Assembly (NCBI RefSeq): GCF_900109045.1
Contig: NZ_FNYL01000003.1
Coordinates: forward strand, 186,001-250,000
Reading direction: 5' to 3'
Length of the DNA: 64,000 nt
DNA from: Dyadobacter sp. SG02
GTDB lineage: Bacteria > Bacteroidota > Bacteroidia > Cytophagales > Spirosomataceae
The stretch's first letter is position 1. Each line of letters opens with the position of its first letter. Positions 16,162 through 24,756 of this stretch are shown here, one piece after another. A program made the translations under genes and the position numbers. The notes beneath the pieces were generated by a model. The model did not search any database. It was not told where the DNA came from and worked only from the letters and a program-made list of their open reading frames with translations.

Positions 16162-16371
16162 TCAGGCGATTTCCTCCGCTACATATCCAGCCTTTTTGAT
16201 CAGCTGCTGAATTTCTTCCGGCGAATGGCTCGTCTCCACTTTCAGTACCCGATCCGAACTTTCCAGATCGATCGTCCAGTTTTCGACATTTTCATCTCCA
16301 TTCAGGAATGGTGTAACGGTAGCGACACATCCGCCGCATTTAATATTGGTTTTGAATTGTAAGGTTTCCAT
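16162..16371 (-). CDS. cytosolic HMA copper chaperone (CopZ-like)
   Basis: 69 residues, one HMA domain: METLQFKTNIKCGGCVATVTP with Cys12 and Cys15, followed by a ferredoxin-like fold ending IQQLIKKAGYVAEEIA. No signal peptide, so it acts in the cytosol, probably handing Cu(I) to CopA. The loop reads KCGGC rather than the MxCxxC of classic CopZ; the preceding Met is replaced by Ile-Lys, seen often in Bacteroidota. It is the first gene of the copper operon and is preceded by a -7 box and two 21-bp-spaced direct repeats shared with copA. Confidence 0.88.
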   Translation of the reverse strand: METLQFKTNIKCGGCVATVTPFLNGDENVENWTIDLESSDRVLKVETSHSPEEIQQLIKKAGYVAEEIA

Positions 16372-16423
16372 GGTTACTAAAATCTCCCGCTCCGGGCGGA
16401 ATGTGTTGTTTTAAATTGTCTTA

Positions 16424-16481
16424 CAAATATCGCTGGCGGGTTGCTATCGAGTATTACAGAATTGTGGGGTGGCGTTACAGA
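16424..16481 (-). promoter_or_regulatory. copper operon promoter with two direct-repeat half-sites
   Basis: On the forward strand, ATTACAGAATTGTGGGG (16453) and GTTACAGAGTTTTTGGG (16474) are direct repeats exactly 21 bases apart. The reverse-strand -7 box GATATTTG is at 16431-16424, and the nearer half-site begins 29 bases from it. The copA promoter has the same half-sites, spacing and offset. A 21-base direct repeat overlapping the -33 region is the usual geometry of an AraC-family activator, here most likely the HMA-AraC protein of this operon. Confidence 0.65.
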
Positions 16482-16572
16482 GTTTTTGGGTGATGCGATG
16501 ACTTCTACAAGCTGTTACCCATTCTGTGACATAGCGTATCAATAGTGAAATTCTAATCATTAAAAACACTAT

Positions 16573-17556
16573 ATGGACGCTACATCTAATTCACAACACG
16601 GTGAAATCCTTCTCTATGAATCAGAGGAAGGTAAAATGACTCTTCAAGTACAACTTCAAAATGAAACCGTCTGGCTGACGCAGGCGCAAATGGCGGAGCT
16701 ATTTGGGAAGGAAAGATCTGTGATCTCGAAGCATATTTCTAATGTTTTTAAAGAGGATGAGCTTGTCCGAAAAAGCAATGTGCAATTTTTGCACATTGCT
16801 TTTTCGGACAAGCCAATTGCGGTTTATAGTCTGGATACGATCATTTCTGTCGGCTACCGTGTGAAGTCCAAACAAGGAACGCAGTTTAGGATCTGGGCTA
16901 ACCGGGTTTTGAAGGATTACCTGATCAAAGGCTTCTCGGTACAGGAAAAGTTGAAATCCGATCAGCTGGCAAACCTGAAAAAGACAGTTGGCTTACTTGC
17001 TAACGTTATCCGGCGCAAAGAACTCACCGCGGTTGAAGCAACAGGCCTCATTCAGGTGGTGACGGATTATGCTTATGCCCTTGATATCCTTGACAGGTAT
17101 GACCATCAAGCGCTAGGAATTGAAGGAGTATCGGAAAAACAGCTTTTTGTCATCACTTATGACGAAGCCATTTCGGCAATCCGGGGGCTTCGGAGCAAGT
17201 TTGAAGGCCACACCTTTTTCGGTAATGAAAAGGACGACTCATTTAAAAGCTCGATCAACACGATTTACCAGACATTTGATGGTGTGGAACTCTATCCGAG
17301 CATCGAGGAAAAAGCTGCGAATCTGCTCTATTTTATCATTAAAAATCACTCATTTACAGACGGTAACAAGCGAATCGCCGCATTGATCTTTGTATGGTTT
17401 CTGGAACGAAACAATACGCTGTATAAACCGGATGGCTCCAAACGACTTGCGGATAATGCATTGGTGGCGCTGACACTGATGATAGCCGAAAGTAGTCCGA
17501 CGGAAAAGGACATAATGGTAAAAGTGGTAGTAAGCCTTATCAATCAAAACAATTAG
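16573..17556 (+). CDS. RhuM-like protein with C-terminal Fic/Doc domain
   Basis: 327 residues. The N-terminal half (about 10-125) is the RhuM/virulence-protein domain (VWLTQAQMAELFGKERSVISKHI, a helix-turn-helix-like start; YSLDTIISVGYRVKSKQGTQFRIWAN). The C-terminal half is Fic/Doc-like with HSFTDGNKR at 259-267, between the Fic (HPFxxGNGR) and Doc (HxFxxANKR) active-site forms, implying transfer of AMP or phosphate to a protein. No inhibitory Fic helix or antitoxin gene is adjacent. Proteins of this build are scattered by transfer and found in defence or toxin loci. It stands alone between the copper operon and copA. A 51-base perfect hairpin lies inside its coding sequence (16762-16812). 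Confidence 0.85.
   Translation: MDATSNSQHGEILLYESEEGKMTLQVQLQNETVWLTQAQMAELFGKERSVISKHISNVFKEDELVRKSNVQFLHIAFSDKPIAVYSLDTIISVGYRVKSKQGTQFRIWANRVLKDYLIKGFSVQEKLKSDQLANLKKTVGLLANVIRRKELTAVEATGLIQVVTDYAYALDILDRYDHQALGIEGVSEKQLFVITYDEAISAIRGLRSKFEGHTFFGNEKDDSFKSSINTIYQTFDGVELYPSIEEKAANLLYFIIKNHSFTDGNKRIAALIFVWFLERNNTLYKPDGSKRLADNALVALTLMIAESSPTEKDIMVKVVVSLINQNN
16762..16812. repeat. perfect 24-bp inverted repeat inside the RhuM-Fic gene
   Basis: Arms 16762-16785 and 16789-16812 (starting CTTGTCCGAAAAAGC and its complement) are identical over all 24 bases with a three-base TTT spacer. It encodes residues about 64-80 (VRKSNVQFLHIAFSDK). Part of the symmetry follows from the conserved protein segment NVQxxHI, but perfect pairing over 24 bp is far beyond what that needs. 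Confidence 0.95.
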
Positions 17557-17574
17557 GTTCACTACCACGAAATT

Positions 17575-19803
17575 TTACAGCCGCGCCCCTTTCAGCCGCA
17601 AACTATTCATCACCACCGAAACCGAGCTGAGGGCCATTGCAGCGCCGGCGATCATCGGATCGAGCAGGAAGCCGTTGACGGGGTAGAGGACGCCGGCGGC
17701 GATGGGAATGCCGATGACATTGTAGATAAATGCCCAGAAAAGATTTTGTTTGATGGTGACCACGGTTTTGTGGGATAGTTTTAAGGCTTTCGGCAATGCC
17801 AGGAGGTCGGAGGTGATGAGCGTCATCTTGGCTACGTCCATGGCGATGTCGGAGCCTTTGCCCATGGCTACGCTCACGTCCGCCTGCGCGAGGGCCTGCG
17901 AGTCGTTGATGCCGTCACCGACCATCGCGACGGTCTTGCCCTCAGCCTGCAACTTTTTGACGAACTGCATTTTATCATCCGGTTTTACCTCGGCCTGGTA
18001 GCTATCGATCCCGACTTGTGCCGCGACAGCCGTGGCCGTCTGTGCATTGTCGCCGGTTAGCATATGTACTTCAATGCCCTGTGCTTGCAGCTTTTGAACG
18101 GCTTCGCGGGAGGTGGGTTTCAATTGGTCGGCGATGGCGACTAGCCCGGCATGCTGCCCGTTAATCGCGATGCCGATCACGGTTTTGGCCTGGGCAGTCA
18201 GTACCTCATAAGCGGGTTGAAGCTCCGAAGCAATACGGATATGCTCTTTTTCGAGGAATTTCAATGTGCCGATCACGTATTCACTGCCGTTGGCGACGCC
18301 GCGTATCCCGCTACCTGTCATCGATTGGAAATCAGAAACGTCGGTTTTGATATCGTTTTCAATGTATTGCACGATGGCTTGCGCGAGCGGGTGCTCGGAA
18401 CGTGCCTCGAGGGCTTTCACTGCCGCCAAATGCGTTTCGTGATCTTTCAGCGTGCCGATCCATTTCCAATCGGTTACCTCAGGGCGACCTTCGGTGAGCG
18501 TACCGGTTTTGTCGAGTATTACGGCATTCACTTTGTAGGCTTTTTCCAGGCTTTCAGCGTCGCGGATCAGGATATTGTTTTCAGCACCCTTGCCTACGCC
18601 TACCATCATGGCCGTGGGCGTGGCGAGGCCAAGCGCGCACGGGCAGGCGATCACAAGTACGGACACGGCCGTCAGCATAGCGTGTGTAATGGCATTATCA
18701 CCACCCAAAAGCATCCATACAACGAATGTAAGAATGGCAATACCTATTACGATAGGCACAAATATGCCCGCGATGCGATCCGCGAGTCGTTGAACGGGCG
18801 CTTTACTGCCCTGCGCGGCCTGGACGGTTTTGATAATCTGCGCAAGCACCGTTTGCTTACCCACTTTTTCGGCGATGAAAGTGAAGCTGCCGGTTTGGTT
18901 GAGTGTTCCCGCAAATACGTTGTCGCCGGGTTTCTTTTCGGCCGGGATCGGCTCGCCGGTCATCAGGCTTTCGTCCACAAACGAGCTTCCGCTGGCAACT
19001 TTGCCGTCTACGGGGATTTTTTCTCCGGACCGGATAATGACTTCGTCGCCCGGGATTACCTCGCGTGCCGGTATTTCCATCTCGCCGCCGTCGCGATGTA
19101 CCCGTACGGTTTTGGGTTGCAAGCCGATCAATTTCTTCAATGCATCGGAAGTATTCGATTTGGCACGCTCTTCAAGGAGTTTTCCCAGTAAAATGAAGAA
19201 GATAATGACGGCCGCAGCCTCAAAATACACATGCGGATGCAGGCCGCGTGTGTGCCAGAATGCGGGAAAGAACGTATTGAACGTACTGAAAAGGAAGGCG
19301 ACCCCGGTACTGAGCGCTACCAGCGTGTCCATATTGGCTTTGCCGTGCTGCGCCTGCCTCCACGCATTCACGAAAAAGTCCCGTCCGAAAATAGCCAGCA
19401 CGGGCACGGTCAGCGCCAGCATAATGTAGTTGGCGTAGGCCCAATCCATGAAGAACATGCCCAGTACCACCACCGGCGCTGTGAGTATGCCGGTATAAAT
19501 GGCCTTGTTTTTTAAATTCTGGTAATGCTCCTGCTGGATTTTTTCCTGTTCGGCGATCGCGTCTTCCTCGTTTTCTTCAATAATGAGCCCGTAGCCGATG
19601 CTTTGCAGCACGCGGTCCATTTCGGGGAGGTCAACGAGCTCGGGGTCGTAGGATACGGCCACCGACTGGTTGGCATAATTCACCGCGGCATTCGTGATCC
19701 CTTTCGTATGGCCAAGCATCGATTCTACGCTCACCGCACACGCCGCGCATGACATACCGGTGACCGGAAGTATTGCTTTTTTTATATCTGTTGTCGTTTC
19801 CAT
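17575..19803 (-). CDS. copA: Cu(I)-exporting P-type ATPase CopA
   Basis: 742 residues. One N-terminal HMA domain (GMSCAAC at 16-22), P1B ATPase core with TGE (282-284), the membrane metal site CPC (387-389), the phosphorylation motif DKTGTLTEG (431-439), MLTGDN and [18 protein letters not shown] plus the C-terminal membrane Asn/Met/Ser segments ([15 protein letters not shown]) assign it to P1B-1, exporting Cu(I) from cytosol to periplasm with ATP. It converges on the RhuM-Fic gene with an 18-base gap. Upstream is a -7 box with the same paired half-sites as the copper operon, so both are probably induced together. The length is standard. Confidence 0.96.
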   Translation of the reverse strand: METTTDIKKAILPVTGMSCAACAVSVESMLGHTKGITNAAVNYANQSVAVSYDPELVDLPEMDRVLQSIGYGLIIEENEEDAIAEQEKIQQEHYQNLKNKAIYTGILTAPVVVLGMFFMDWAYANYIMLALTVPVLAIFGRDFFVNAWRQAQHGKANMDTLVALSTGVAFLFSTFNTFFPAFWHTRGLHPHVYFEAAAVIIFFILLGKLLEERAKSNTSDALKKLIGLQPKTVRVHRDGGEMEIPAREVIPGDEVIIRSGEKIPVDGKVASGSSFVDESLMTGEPIPAEKKPGDNVFAGTLNQTGSFTFIAEKVGKQTVLAQIIKTVQAAQGSKAPVQRLADRIAGIFVPIVIGIAILTFVVWMLLGGDNAITHAMLTAVSVLVIACPCALGLATPTAMMVGVGKGAENNILIRDAESLEKAYKVNAVILDKTGTLTEGRPEVTDWKWIGTLKDHETHLAAVKALEARSEHPLAQAIVQYIENDIKTDVSDFQSMTGSGIRGVANGSEYVIGTLKFLEKEHIRIASELQPAYEVLTAQAKTVIGIAINGQHAGLVAIADQLKPTSREAVQKLQAQGIEVHMLTGDNAQTATAVAAQVGIDSYQAEVKPDDKMQFVKKLQAEGKTVAMVGDGINDSQALAQADVSVAMGKGSDIAMDVAKMTLITSDLLALPKALKLSHKTVVTIKQNLFWAFIYNVIGIPIAAGVLYPVNGFLLDPMIAGAAMALSSVSVVMNSLRLKGARL

Positions 19804-19823
19804 TGTCTTTCAGAATTGGTATA

Positions 19824-19887
19824 CAAAAATAAAATCCAACTCTGCCGGTAGCATTACACAATTCTGGCCGTGCTTTGCAAGATTCAT
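19824..19887 (-). promoter_or_regulatory. copA promoter with two direct-repeat half-sites
   Basis: The reverse-strand -7 box TATTTTTG (19831-19824) is an exact consensus match. On the forward strand GCATTACACAATTCTGG (19851) and GCTTTGCAAGATTCATA (19872) repeat 21 bases apart; the nearer ATTACACA begins 29 bases from the -7 box, as in the copper operon promoter. The remaining part of 19804-20029, towards the lactonase gene, shows no further clear signal. Confidence 0.65.
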
Positions 19888-20029
19888 AGAAACGGGCTGC
19901 CAGGCGAGGTGCGTGCCGTTCGGGACGTTCTGGTTTGATTTTAATGCTACTTATCTGGCAAATTAACATTAAAAAAGCCTTTTGCCTCCCTTTCCCAAGC
20001 ATTGAAGGGATTCATTTAAAACACAAACA

Positions 20030-21133
20030 ATGAAAAAACTGCTGTTATCCATTGCATTACTTTCGGCGGGTTTGAAAGCCTTCGCGCAGGATAGAAACGT
20101 TACATTCTACGTTGGTACCCAGGACAAAGGGGCAAATTCTTCGATTACCCGCTGCGAACTGAACCTTGCCTCGGGCCAGATTACGCTCATCGATACGATC
20201 AATAAGTCGGTCGCGCCCGGTTATGTGGCCATTTCACCCAACAAGCAGAATTTGTATGCGATCGGGTCGGATAATAAAGTGTCGGCCTACGCGATCGGCG
20301 CTGACCGGAAGCTTACCTTTTTGAACAGTCAGTCGTCGGAAGGAATGGGCCCCTGCCATGTGTCGGTGCACCCGACGGGCAAAATGGCTTTTGTTTCAAA
20401 CTACGGCGGCGGAAGCTTTTCGGCTTATAATATAGAAACCGATGGAAAACTGAGCGCGCCCGTTTACAAAGAGCAATATACCGGTACCGGGCCTAATACG
20501 AAACGCCAGGAAAAAGCCCACGCGCATTTCGCGACGGCAGGTCCGGACGGGAAGTACGTGTATGTGACCGATTTGGGAAGTGATAAAGTGATGAATTACA
20601 GCGCCGACGCCAATGCCGGGAAACTGACGCCGAATGCGGCCCAGCCGTTTTTCTCAGGCAAAGCCGGTGCCGGTCCGCGCCATTTGGTTATCCATCCTTC
20701 GGGCAAACGACTGTTCCTGCTCAACGAGCTCGAAGCTACCATAACGGCCTGCTCGATCGATAAAAAGGGGGTAATCAAGGAAATTAAGACGTATCCGACG
20801 ATCCCGGCGGACTATTCGGGTCCTGCAAACACAAGCGCCGCGGTGCATTTGCATCCGAACGGCAAGTTCGTGTATGTGTCAAACCGCGGGCATAATTCCA
20901 TCACGGCATTCAAAATATTGAGCAATGGCGAGTTGGAAATGGTGGATCAGCAGACGAAATCCATCGCTACCCCGCGCGATTTCAATATCGATCCGACGGG
21001 CAAATACCTGATTGTCGCGAACCAGGCTTCGGATAACCTCGCGGTGTATGATATAAACGCAGAAACGGGCAAGTTCACGTTCAAGCACGAAAGCATTGCC
21101 GTGAAGCTGCCCATTTGCGTAGCATTCCTTTAA
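20030..21133 (+). CDS. secreted 6-phosphogluconolactonase-like beta-propeller (lactonase family)
   Basis: 367 residues. Signal peptide MKKLLLSIALLSAGLKAFAQ, then repeated blades with the pattern hxhxPxGKxhYVxNxxxxxVxxY (for example HPTGKMAFVSNYGGGSFSAY, GPDGKYVYVTDLGSDKVMNY, HPNGKFVYVSNRGHNSITAF, DPTGKYLIVANQASDNLAVY), the seven-bladed lactonase family (YbhE/Pgl type). Cytosolic members hydrolyse 6-phosphogluconolactone; this one is exported, so its substrate is more likely an extracellular sugar lactone. A conserved GPCHVSVHP and GAGPRHLVIHP frame the active face. Genes around it do not show a pathway. Confidence 0.85.
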   Translation: MKKLLLSIALLSAGLKAFAQDRNVTFYVGTQDKGANSSITRCELNLASGQITLIDTINKSVAPGYVAISPNKQNLYAIGSDNKVSAYAIGADRKLTFLNSQSSEGMGPCHVSVHPTGKMAFVSNYGGGSFSAYNIETDGKLSAPVYKEQYTGTGPNTKRQEKAHAHFATAGPDGKYVYVTDLGSDKVMNYSADANAGKLTPNAAQPFFSGKAGAGPRHLVIHPSGKRLFLLNELEATITACSIDKKGVIKEIKTYPTIPADYSGPANTSAAVHLHPNGKFVYVSNRGHNSITAFKILSNGELEMVDQQTKSIATPRDFNIDPTGKYLIVANQASDNLAVYDINAETGKFTFKHESIAVKLPICVAFL

Positions 21134-21156
21134 GACAAATTTAGATGGCGTTTGAG

Positions 21157-21186
21157 CAAAATGGTCAGAGTTTTCTGGCCATTTTG
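21157..21186. terminator. terminator hairpin between lactonase and TlpA-like genes
   Basis: A 13-bp stem with one G-T pair (CAAAATGG-T-CAGA against TCTG-G-CCATTTTG, four-base loop) followed by TTTTGG on the forward strand. It ends the lactonase transcript and overlaps the last codons of the convergent gene, so it may also serve the other strand. Confidence 0.75.
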
Positions 21187-22571
21187 TTTTGGTAGTAATT
21201 CAAAAAGTCTTCCAATTGCTCGACAGGCATCTTGCGGGCGATGATCTTTTTGTTTTTATCCAGAATGTAGATCGTCGGCGTCGTTACCACGTCGAACTTC
21301 CGGTTGAAATCGATCTGGTTCAGGGCGTCATAGCCGTTGATCAGTTCTTCGAGGTGATATGTTTTGACGAAAGTCTTCCATTCCTCGATATTGTGCTCGG
21401 TCGAAATGGCCATTACCTTGATGCCGTTGGCCTTGTTTTTGTCGTAAAACGCTTTCAATACCGGCGAAGCTTCCTTGCAGTGCCCGCAGGTAGGCGCGAA
21501 GAAGAACAGGACGGTGTAATTTGCCTCGATGGCTTGCACGCTTACTTTTTTACCGGCAGGGTCGGTCAGGGTCAATGCGGGGAAAGTTTTATTCACGAGC
21601 AAATCCTTCATCGTCGCGACTTTGTCGGCGATGCGTTTTTTTACATCCTCCGAAACTTCCATTTCGCCGGAGAGGTAATATTTATTAGCCATATAAACCC
21701 AAACGGCCTCAGTTCCTACCGTTTTGGGATTTTCGTATTGGTTGGTAATGTAAAATACCGTCCAGGATTTCAGGTCTTTGTTCGGTGAAACCTTTTTCAC
21801 CATCAGGTCGGCGTCTTTGATAATCGAGTCGGGGACCTGCACCACCAGATTCTTGAAGTACCGCTCTATTTTGGGCTCGTAAAATGGGGTATTCATGATC
21901 CGCGGATCGGAGAAATCGAAAGCGTCCCAGTAATGTGCCTTGTAATAGTTGAAGACCCACATCGAATCGGTTTTACCGTTGGCTAACTTCGGTGCGGCGG
22001 GAATTTCGGGATCGGCGGACATTTTGAGCAACTGCGACGTGAAGCTTCCGGCGTTTTCGGACAGCAATTTCTTGCGGTAAGTGCCAAATCCCTCCTGAAT
22101 TGTGCGGATACGTGCCTGGGCCTCCGGTGTTGTCTGCTTGCTTAACACCTCGATCTCCTTGCTGCCTTTGGCTAATTCTTTTCGATAACCGTAAAAAAGC
22201 TCGTTTTCTTTGGAGCCGGTAATTTTGATCGACGTGTTTACATCGGCAGTATCGGCTTCGATTGCGATATGGTTTTCCTTTCCGGAATAGATCAGCTCGA
22301 TCATTTTCTGGTTACCGGGGAAGAGGATCACGTAAAGGCCACCCGGAAGCGCCGTTTTGCCTTCGAACACGACCTTGCCATTGGCGTCGGCCCTGGCGGT
22401 GTCTTTGGGGACAAATTGCGAAGCGTTCCGATTGTAATGCCCGATAACGAACGACGAATCGCGCATTCCCCTAATGGTGGCTTCGATGTGGTACTCCTGG
22501 GAATAAGCAGTGGAAAACAGACCGAAAATGGCCAGTATCAGCAATAGGTAAGTGCGGGTATAATCTCTCAT
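21165..22571 (-). CDS. periplasmic thioredoxin-like protein (DUF4369-TlpA type)
   Basis: 468 residues. Signal peptide (MRDYTRTYLLLILAIFGLFSTAYSQ), a DUF4369 beta domain (about 27-120: YHIEATIRGMRDSSFVIGHYN), a helical middle typical of Bacteroidota members, and a C-terminal thioredoxin fold (about 330-468) with the redox motif FFAPTCGHCKEASPVL (CxxC = CGHC) and the cis-Pro loop VVTTPTIYILD. Such proteins reduce or exchange disulfides in the periplasm, as in cytochrome c maturation. The motif CGHC resembles reductive TlpA/ResA more weakly than oxidative DsbA (CPHC). No obvious client is adjacent. Confidence 0.87.
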   Translation of the reverse strand: MRDYTRTYLLLILAIFGLFSTAYSQEYHIEATIRGMRDSSFVIGHYNRNASQFVPKDTARADANGKVVFEGKTALPGGLYVILFPGNQKMIELIYSGKENHIAIEADTADVNTSIKITGSKENELFYGYRKELAKGSKEIEVLSKQTTPEAQARIRTIQEGFGTYRKKLLSENAGSFTSQLLKMSADPEIPAAPKLANGKTDSMWVFNYYKAHYWDAFDFSDPRIMNTPFYEPKIERYFKNLVVQVPDSIIKDADLMVKKVSPNKDLKSWTVFYITNQYENPKTVGTEAVWVYMANKYYLSGEMEVSEDVKKRIADKVATMKDLLVNKTFPALTLTDPAGKKVSVQAIEANYTVLFFFAPTCGHCKEASPVLKAFYDKNKANGIKVMAISTEHNIEEWKTFVKTYHLEELINGYDALNQIDFNRKFDVVTTPTIYILDKNKKIIARKMPVEQLEDFLNYYQNKMARKL

Positions 22572-22676
22572 CAGGTTATGGAAAGTTTGCTTTAAAGCTG
22601 TTTATTGGATTATTTCAAATCTTGAAGTCTGTAAAATTAACTTCAAAACGCTAACATCAACAGGGTTCTTATCCAA

Positions 22677-23447
22677 ATGTTTTATTTTCTCTCCAAAGCC
22701 TTCGACTTCCTCATAATGCCTTTGAGCGTTGTGTTCTTTATACTTATCTACTCATTTTTTACAAAAAACACCCGGCATCGGAAGCTGGCCGTGGGTTTGG
22801 CGATCGTGCTGCTGGGGCTGGCATCCAATTCGTACCTGGTGACGAAGGCCATCAACGCATGGGAGCCCAGGTTCGTCAATCTCAGCGAGGTCAGGGAAAC
22901 GTATGATGTAGGTATTCTGCTGTCGGGCGGACTCATCACCATGAGTACCCCGAGACAGGACCATCCGTCAGTAGGTAACCACGGCGACAGGATCCTGCAA
23001 ACTTATCTGCTCTACAAGCATGGTAAAATCAAAAAGATATTGATTACAGGAACAAGCGGGGAATTGCTGATGGCCAAGAAGCAAGGTGAAACACGCCAGG
23101 CGGCGGAGTTACTTGCAAGCTGGGGTGTGCCCGCAAATGACATTCTGTTCGAGGAAAGGGCACGTAACACGCGTGAAAACGCCGTTTTCTCGGGCCGAAT
23201 CCTGAATAAAATGTTTCCTTCCGGAAAATACCTGCTGATTACTTCCGCATTTCACATGCGCCGGTCGGCCGGGTGTTTCGAAAAAATGGGAATCCAAATT
23301 GACCCCTTCCCGGCCGACTTTCGTGGGGGATATAACCGGTTGACTGTTCACAGCATGATACCGGACCCCGATGCCTTCGCGTACTTTTGTATGCTATGGC
23401 ATGAATTCGTAGGTTATATGGCGTACAAAGCAGTAGGCTACTGCTAA
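22677..23447 (+). CDS. YdcF/ElyC/SanA family membrane protein (DUF218)
   Basis: 256 residues. Two N-terminal spans (about 8-27 and 36-56) are followed by a DUF218 domain: VGILLSGG, NHGDRILQTYLLYKHGKIKKILITGTSG, EERARNTRENAVFSGRIL and LLITSAFHMRRSAGCFEKMG, the hallmark order of the YdcF/ElyC/SanA group, which in enterobacteria affect envelope integrity and lipid-carrier metabolism. The ElyC-type arrangement with two spans and a periplasmic domain fits best. It is monocistronic: convergent with pfkA (12-base gap) and divergent from the TlpA-like gene. Biochemical activity of the family is poorly known. Confidence 0.85.
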   Translation: MFYFLSKAFDFLIMPLSVVFFILIYSFFTKNTRHRKLAVGLAIVLLGLASNSYLVTKAINAWEPRFVNLSEVRETYDVGILLSGGLITMSTPRQDHPSVGNHGDRILQTYLLYKHGKIKKILITGTSGELLMAKKQGETRQAAELLASWGVPANDILFEERARNTRENAVFSGRILNKMFPSGKYLLITSAFHMRRSAGCFEKMGIQIDPFPADFRGGYNRLTVHSMIPDPDAFAYFCMLWHEFVGYMAYKAVGYC

Positions 23448-23459
23448 ATCCGGATTGTA

Positions 23460-24434
23460 TTATACACTCAGGATCTTCACCATTCTCAACAAATCTTCGT
23501 TGATCGGTTTCGGAAGTCTGATCGTGTCTTCGAAAGGCGTATATACCAGCTCATTGTTTATGATACCCGCCATGACATTCTTTTGTCCTGCGATGAGGCC
23601 TTCCAATGCACCTAATCCAAGGCGGCTTGCCAGGATACGGTCGTAGGCGGAGGGCGTTCCCCCGCGTTGGGTGTGGCCCAGTGTCGTTACACGGATATCC
23701 GCGTTTTCGTCCACCTGAACCTTGATTTTATCGGCTACCTCCTGGGCGCTGCCTTCTTCGTCTCCTTCCGCTACAATGATGATGGAAGATGATTTCGAAC
23801 GGCTCCATCCCAGTTTAAGGGTTTCTACAACCTGAGAGATCGGCGTCAGTACTTCTGGAACCATTACGAGCTCCGCGCCGCCCGCGATACCCGACTGGAT
23901 GGCAATGTAGCCGGAGTCGCGGCCCATTACTTCGATGAAGAAGATACGGTCGTGCGAGCTGGCGGTGTCACGGATACGGTCGATCGCGTCCAGCGCGGTG
24001 TTTACCGCCGTATCGAACCCGATAGTATAGTCGGTGCCGTACAAATCATTGTCGATCGTTCCCGGTGCGCCCACGGTAGGGATACCGTACTCATTGCCGA
24101 AGATCATCGCGCCGGTGAAAGTACCGTTACCGCCGATGGCGATCAGTCCTTCTATGCCGAGTGCCTGCAAGTTGTCGTATGCCTTCTTGCGGCCTTCGGG
24201 GGTCATAAATTCCTTGCTTCTTGCCGATTTGAGGATAGTACCTCCTCTTTGAACTATATTGCTGACCGAGTGAGACTCCATTTTGTAGACATCACCGGCG
24301 ATCATTCCGCTATATCCTCTTCTGATTCCAAATACTTCAATACCATGGTAGCATGCTCCGCGTACTACCGCCCGGATGCAGGCGTTCATACCAGGGGCAT
24401 CTCCTCCTGAGGTAAAAACTCCAATTCGTTTCAT
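23460..24434 (-). CDS. pfkA: 6-phosphofructokinase
   Basis: 324 residues, same size as E. coli PfkA. Substrate and nucleotide motifs: TSGGDAPGMN (8-17), ILKSARSKEF, GGNGTFTGA (101-109), PGTIDNDLYGTDYTIGFDTA with catalytic Asp128, and EVMGRDSGYIA. It phosphorylates fructose 6-phosphate in glycolysis. Gly104 keeps the ATP-type form (pyrophosphate enzymes carry Asp there), but Asn103 replaces the Asp found in the E. coli GGDGS motif. The rest of the site is intact, so activity is expected. It has its own -7 box (24513-24506, reverse strand). Nothing else of glycolysis is in the window. Confidence 0.96.
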   Translation of the reverse strand: MKRIGVFTSGGDAPGMNACIRAVVRGACYHGIEVFGIRRGYSGMIAGDVYKMESHSVSNIVQRGGTILKSARSKEFMTPEGRKKAYDNLQALGIEGLIAIGGNGTFTGAMIFGNEYGIPTVGAPGTIDNDLYGTDYTIGFDTAVNTALDAIDRIRDTASSHDRIFFIEVMGRDSGYIAIQSGIAGGAELVMVPEVLTPISQVVETLKLGWSRSKSSSIIIVAEGDEEGSAQEVADKIKVQVDENADIRVTTLGHTQRGGTPSAYDRILASRLGLGALEGLIAGQKNVMAGIINNELVYTPFEDTIRLPKPINEDLLRMVKILSV

Positions 24435-24505
24435 TTAATAATTTCGGGTTACTTCTAATCTTTCTATGTACAGCTGCAATTGAACCTTAAAAGGCACAAT
24501 TTCCG

Positions 24506-24513
24506 CAAATTTA
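24506..24513 (-). promoter_or_regulatory. putative -7 box of pfkA
   Basis: TAAATTTG on the reverse strand matches TAnnTTTG exactly, 72 bases upstream of the pfkA start. A convincing -33 element is not seen. Confidence 0.4.
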
Positions 24514-24613
24514 TCCGGTATTTTCTTAAAATATATGCCTTGATTCTTAATTATGTTAAAAAAATGCCGGAACAAGAATCGTTTTCATCATCTCAAACAT
24601 ATACCAATACTCC

Positions 24614-24718
24614 TATATTTGCGCCGGTTAATGGAAATTTAATATCCCTCAACCGGCGTTCGTTGCTACTATTACTGTTTGAAAAGTCATATTTAGGGCG
24701 GACCGTGTGCGGTACCGC
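24614..24718 (+). promoter_or_regulatory. promoter and folded leader of the YfhO gene
   Basis: TATATTTG (24614-24621) is an exact -7 box. It is followed at once by an 8-bp inverted repeat, CGCCGGTT/AACCGGCG (24622-24629 and 24651-24658), and then by GCGG-ACCG-TGTG-CGGT-A-CCGC (24698-24718). The leader of about 130 bases before the ATG is thus structured; a four-codon open frame (ATGGAAATTTAA) sits in the first loop. The rest of the 322-base gap between pfkA and this gene holds the pfkA control region. Confidence 0.45.
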
Positions 24719-24756
24719 TTTCATCCGAAATCAACCCGTAGATTAATATTACCAAA

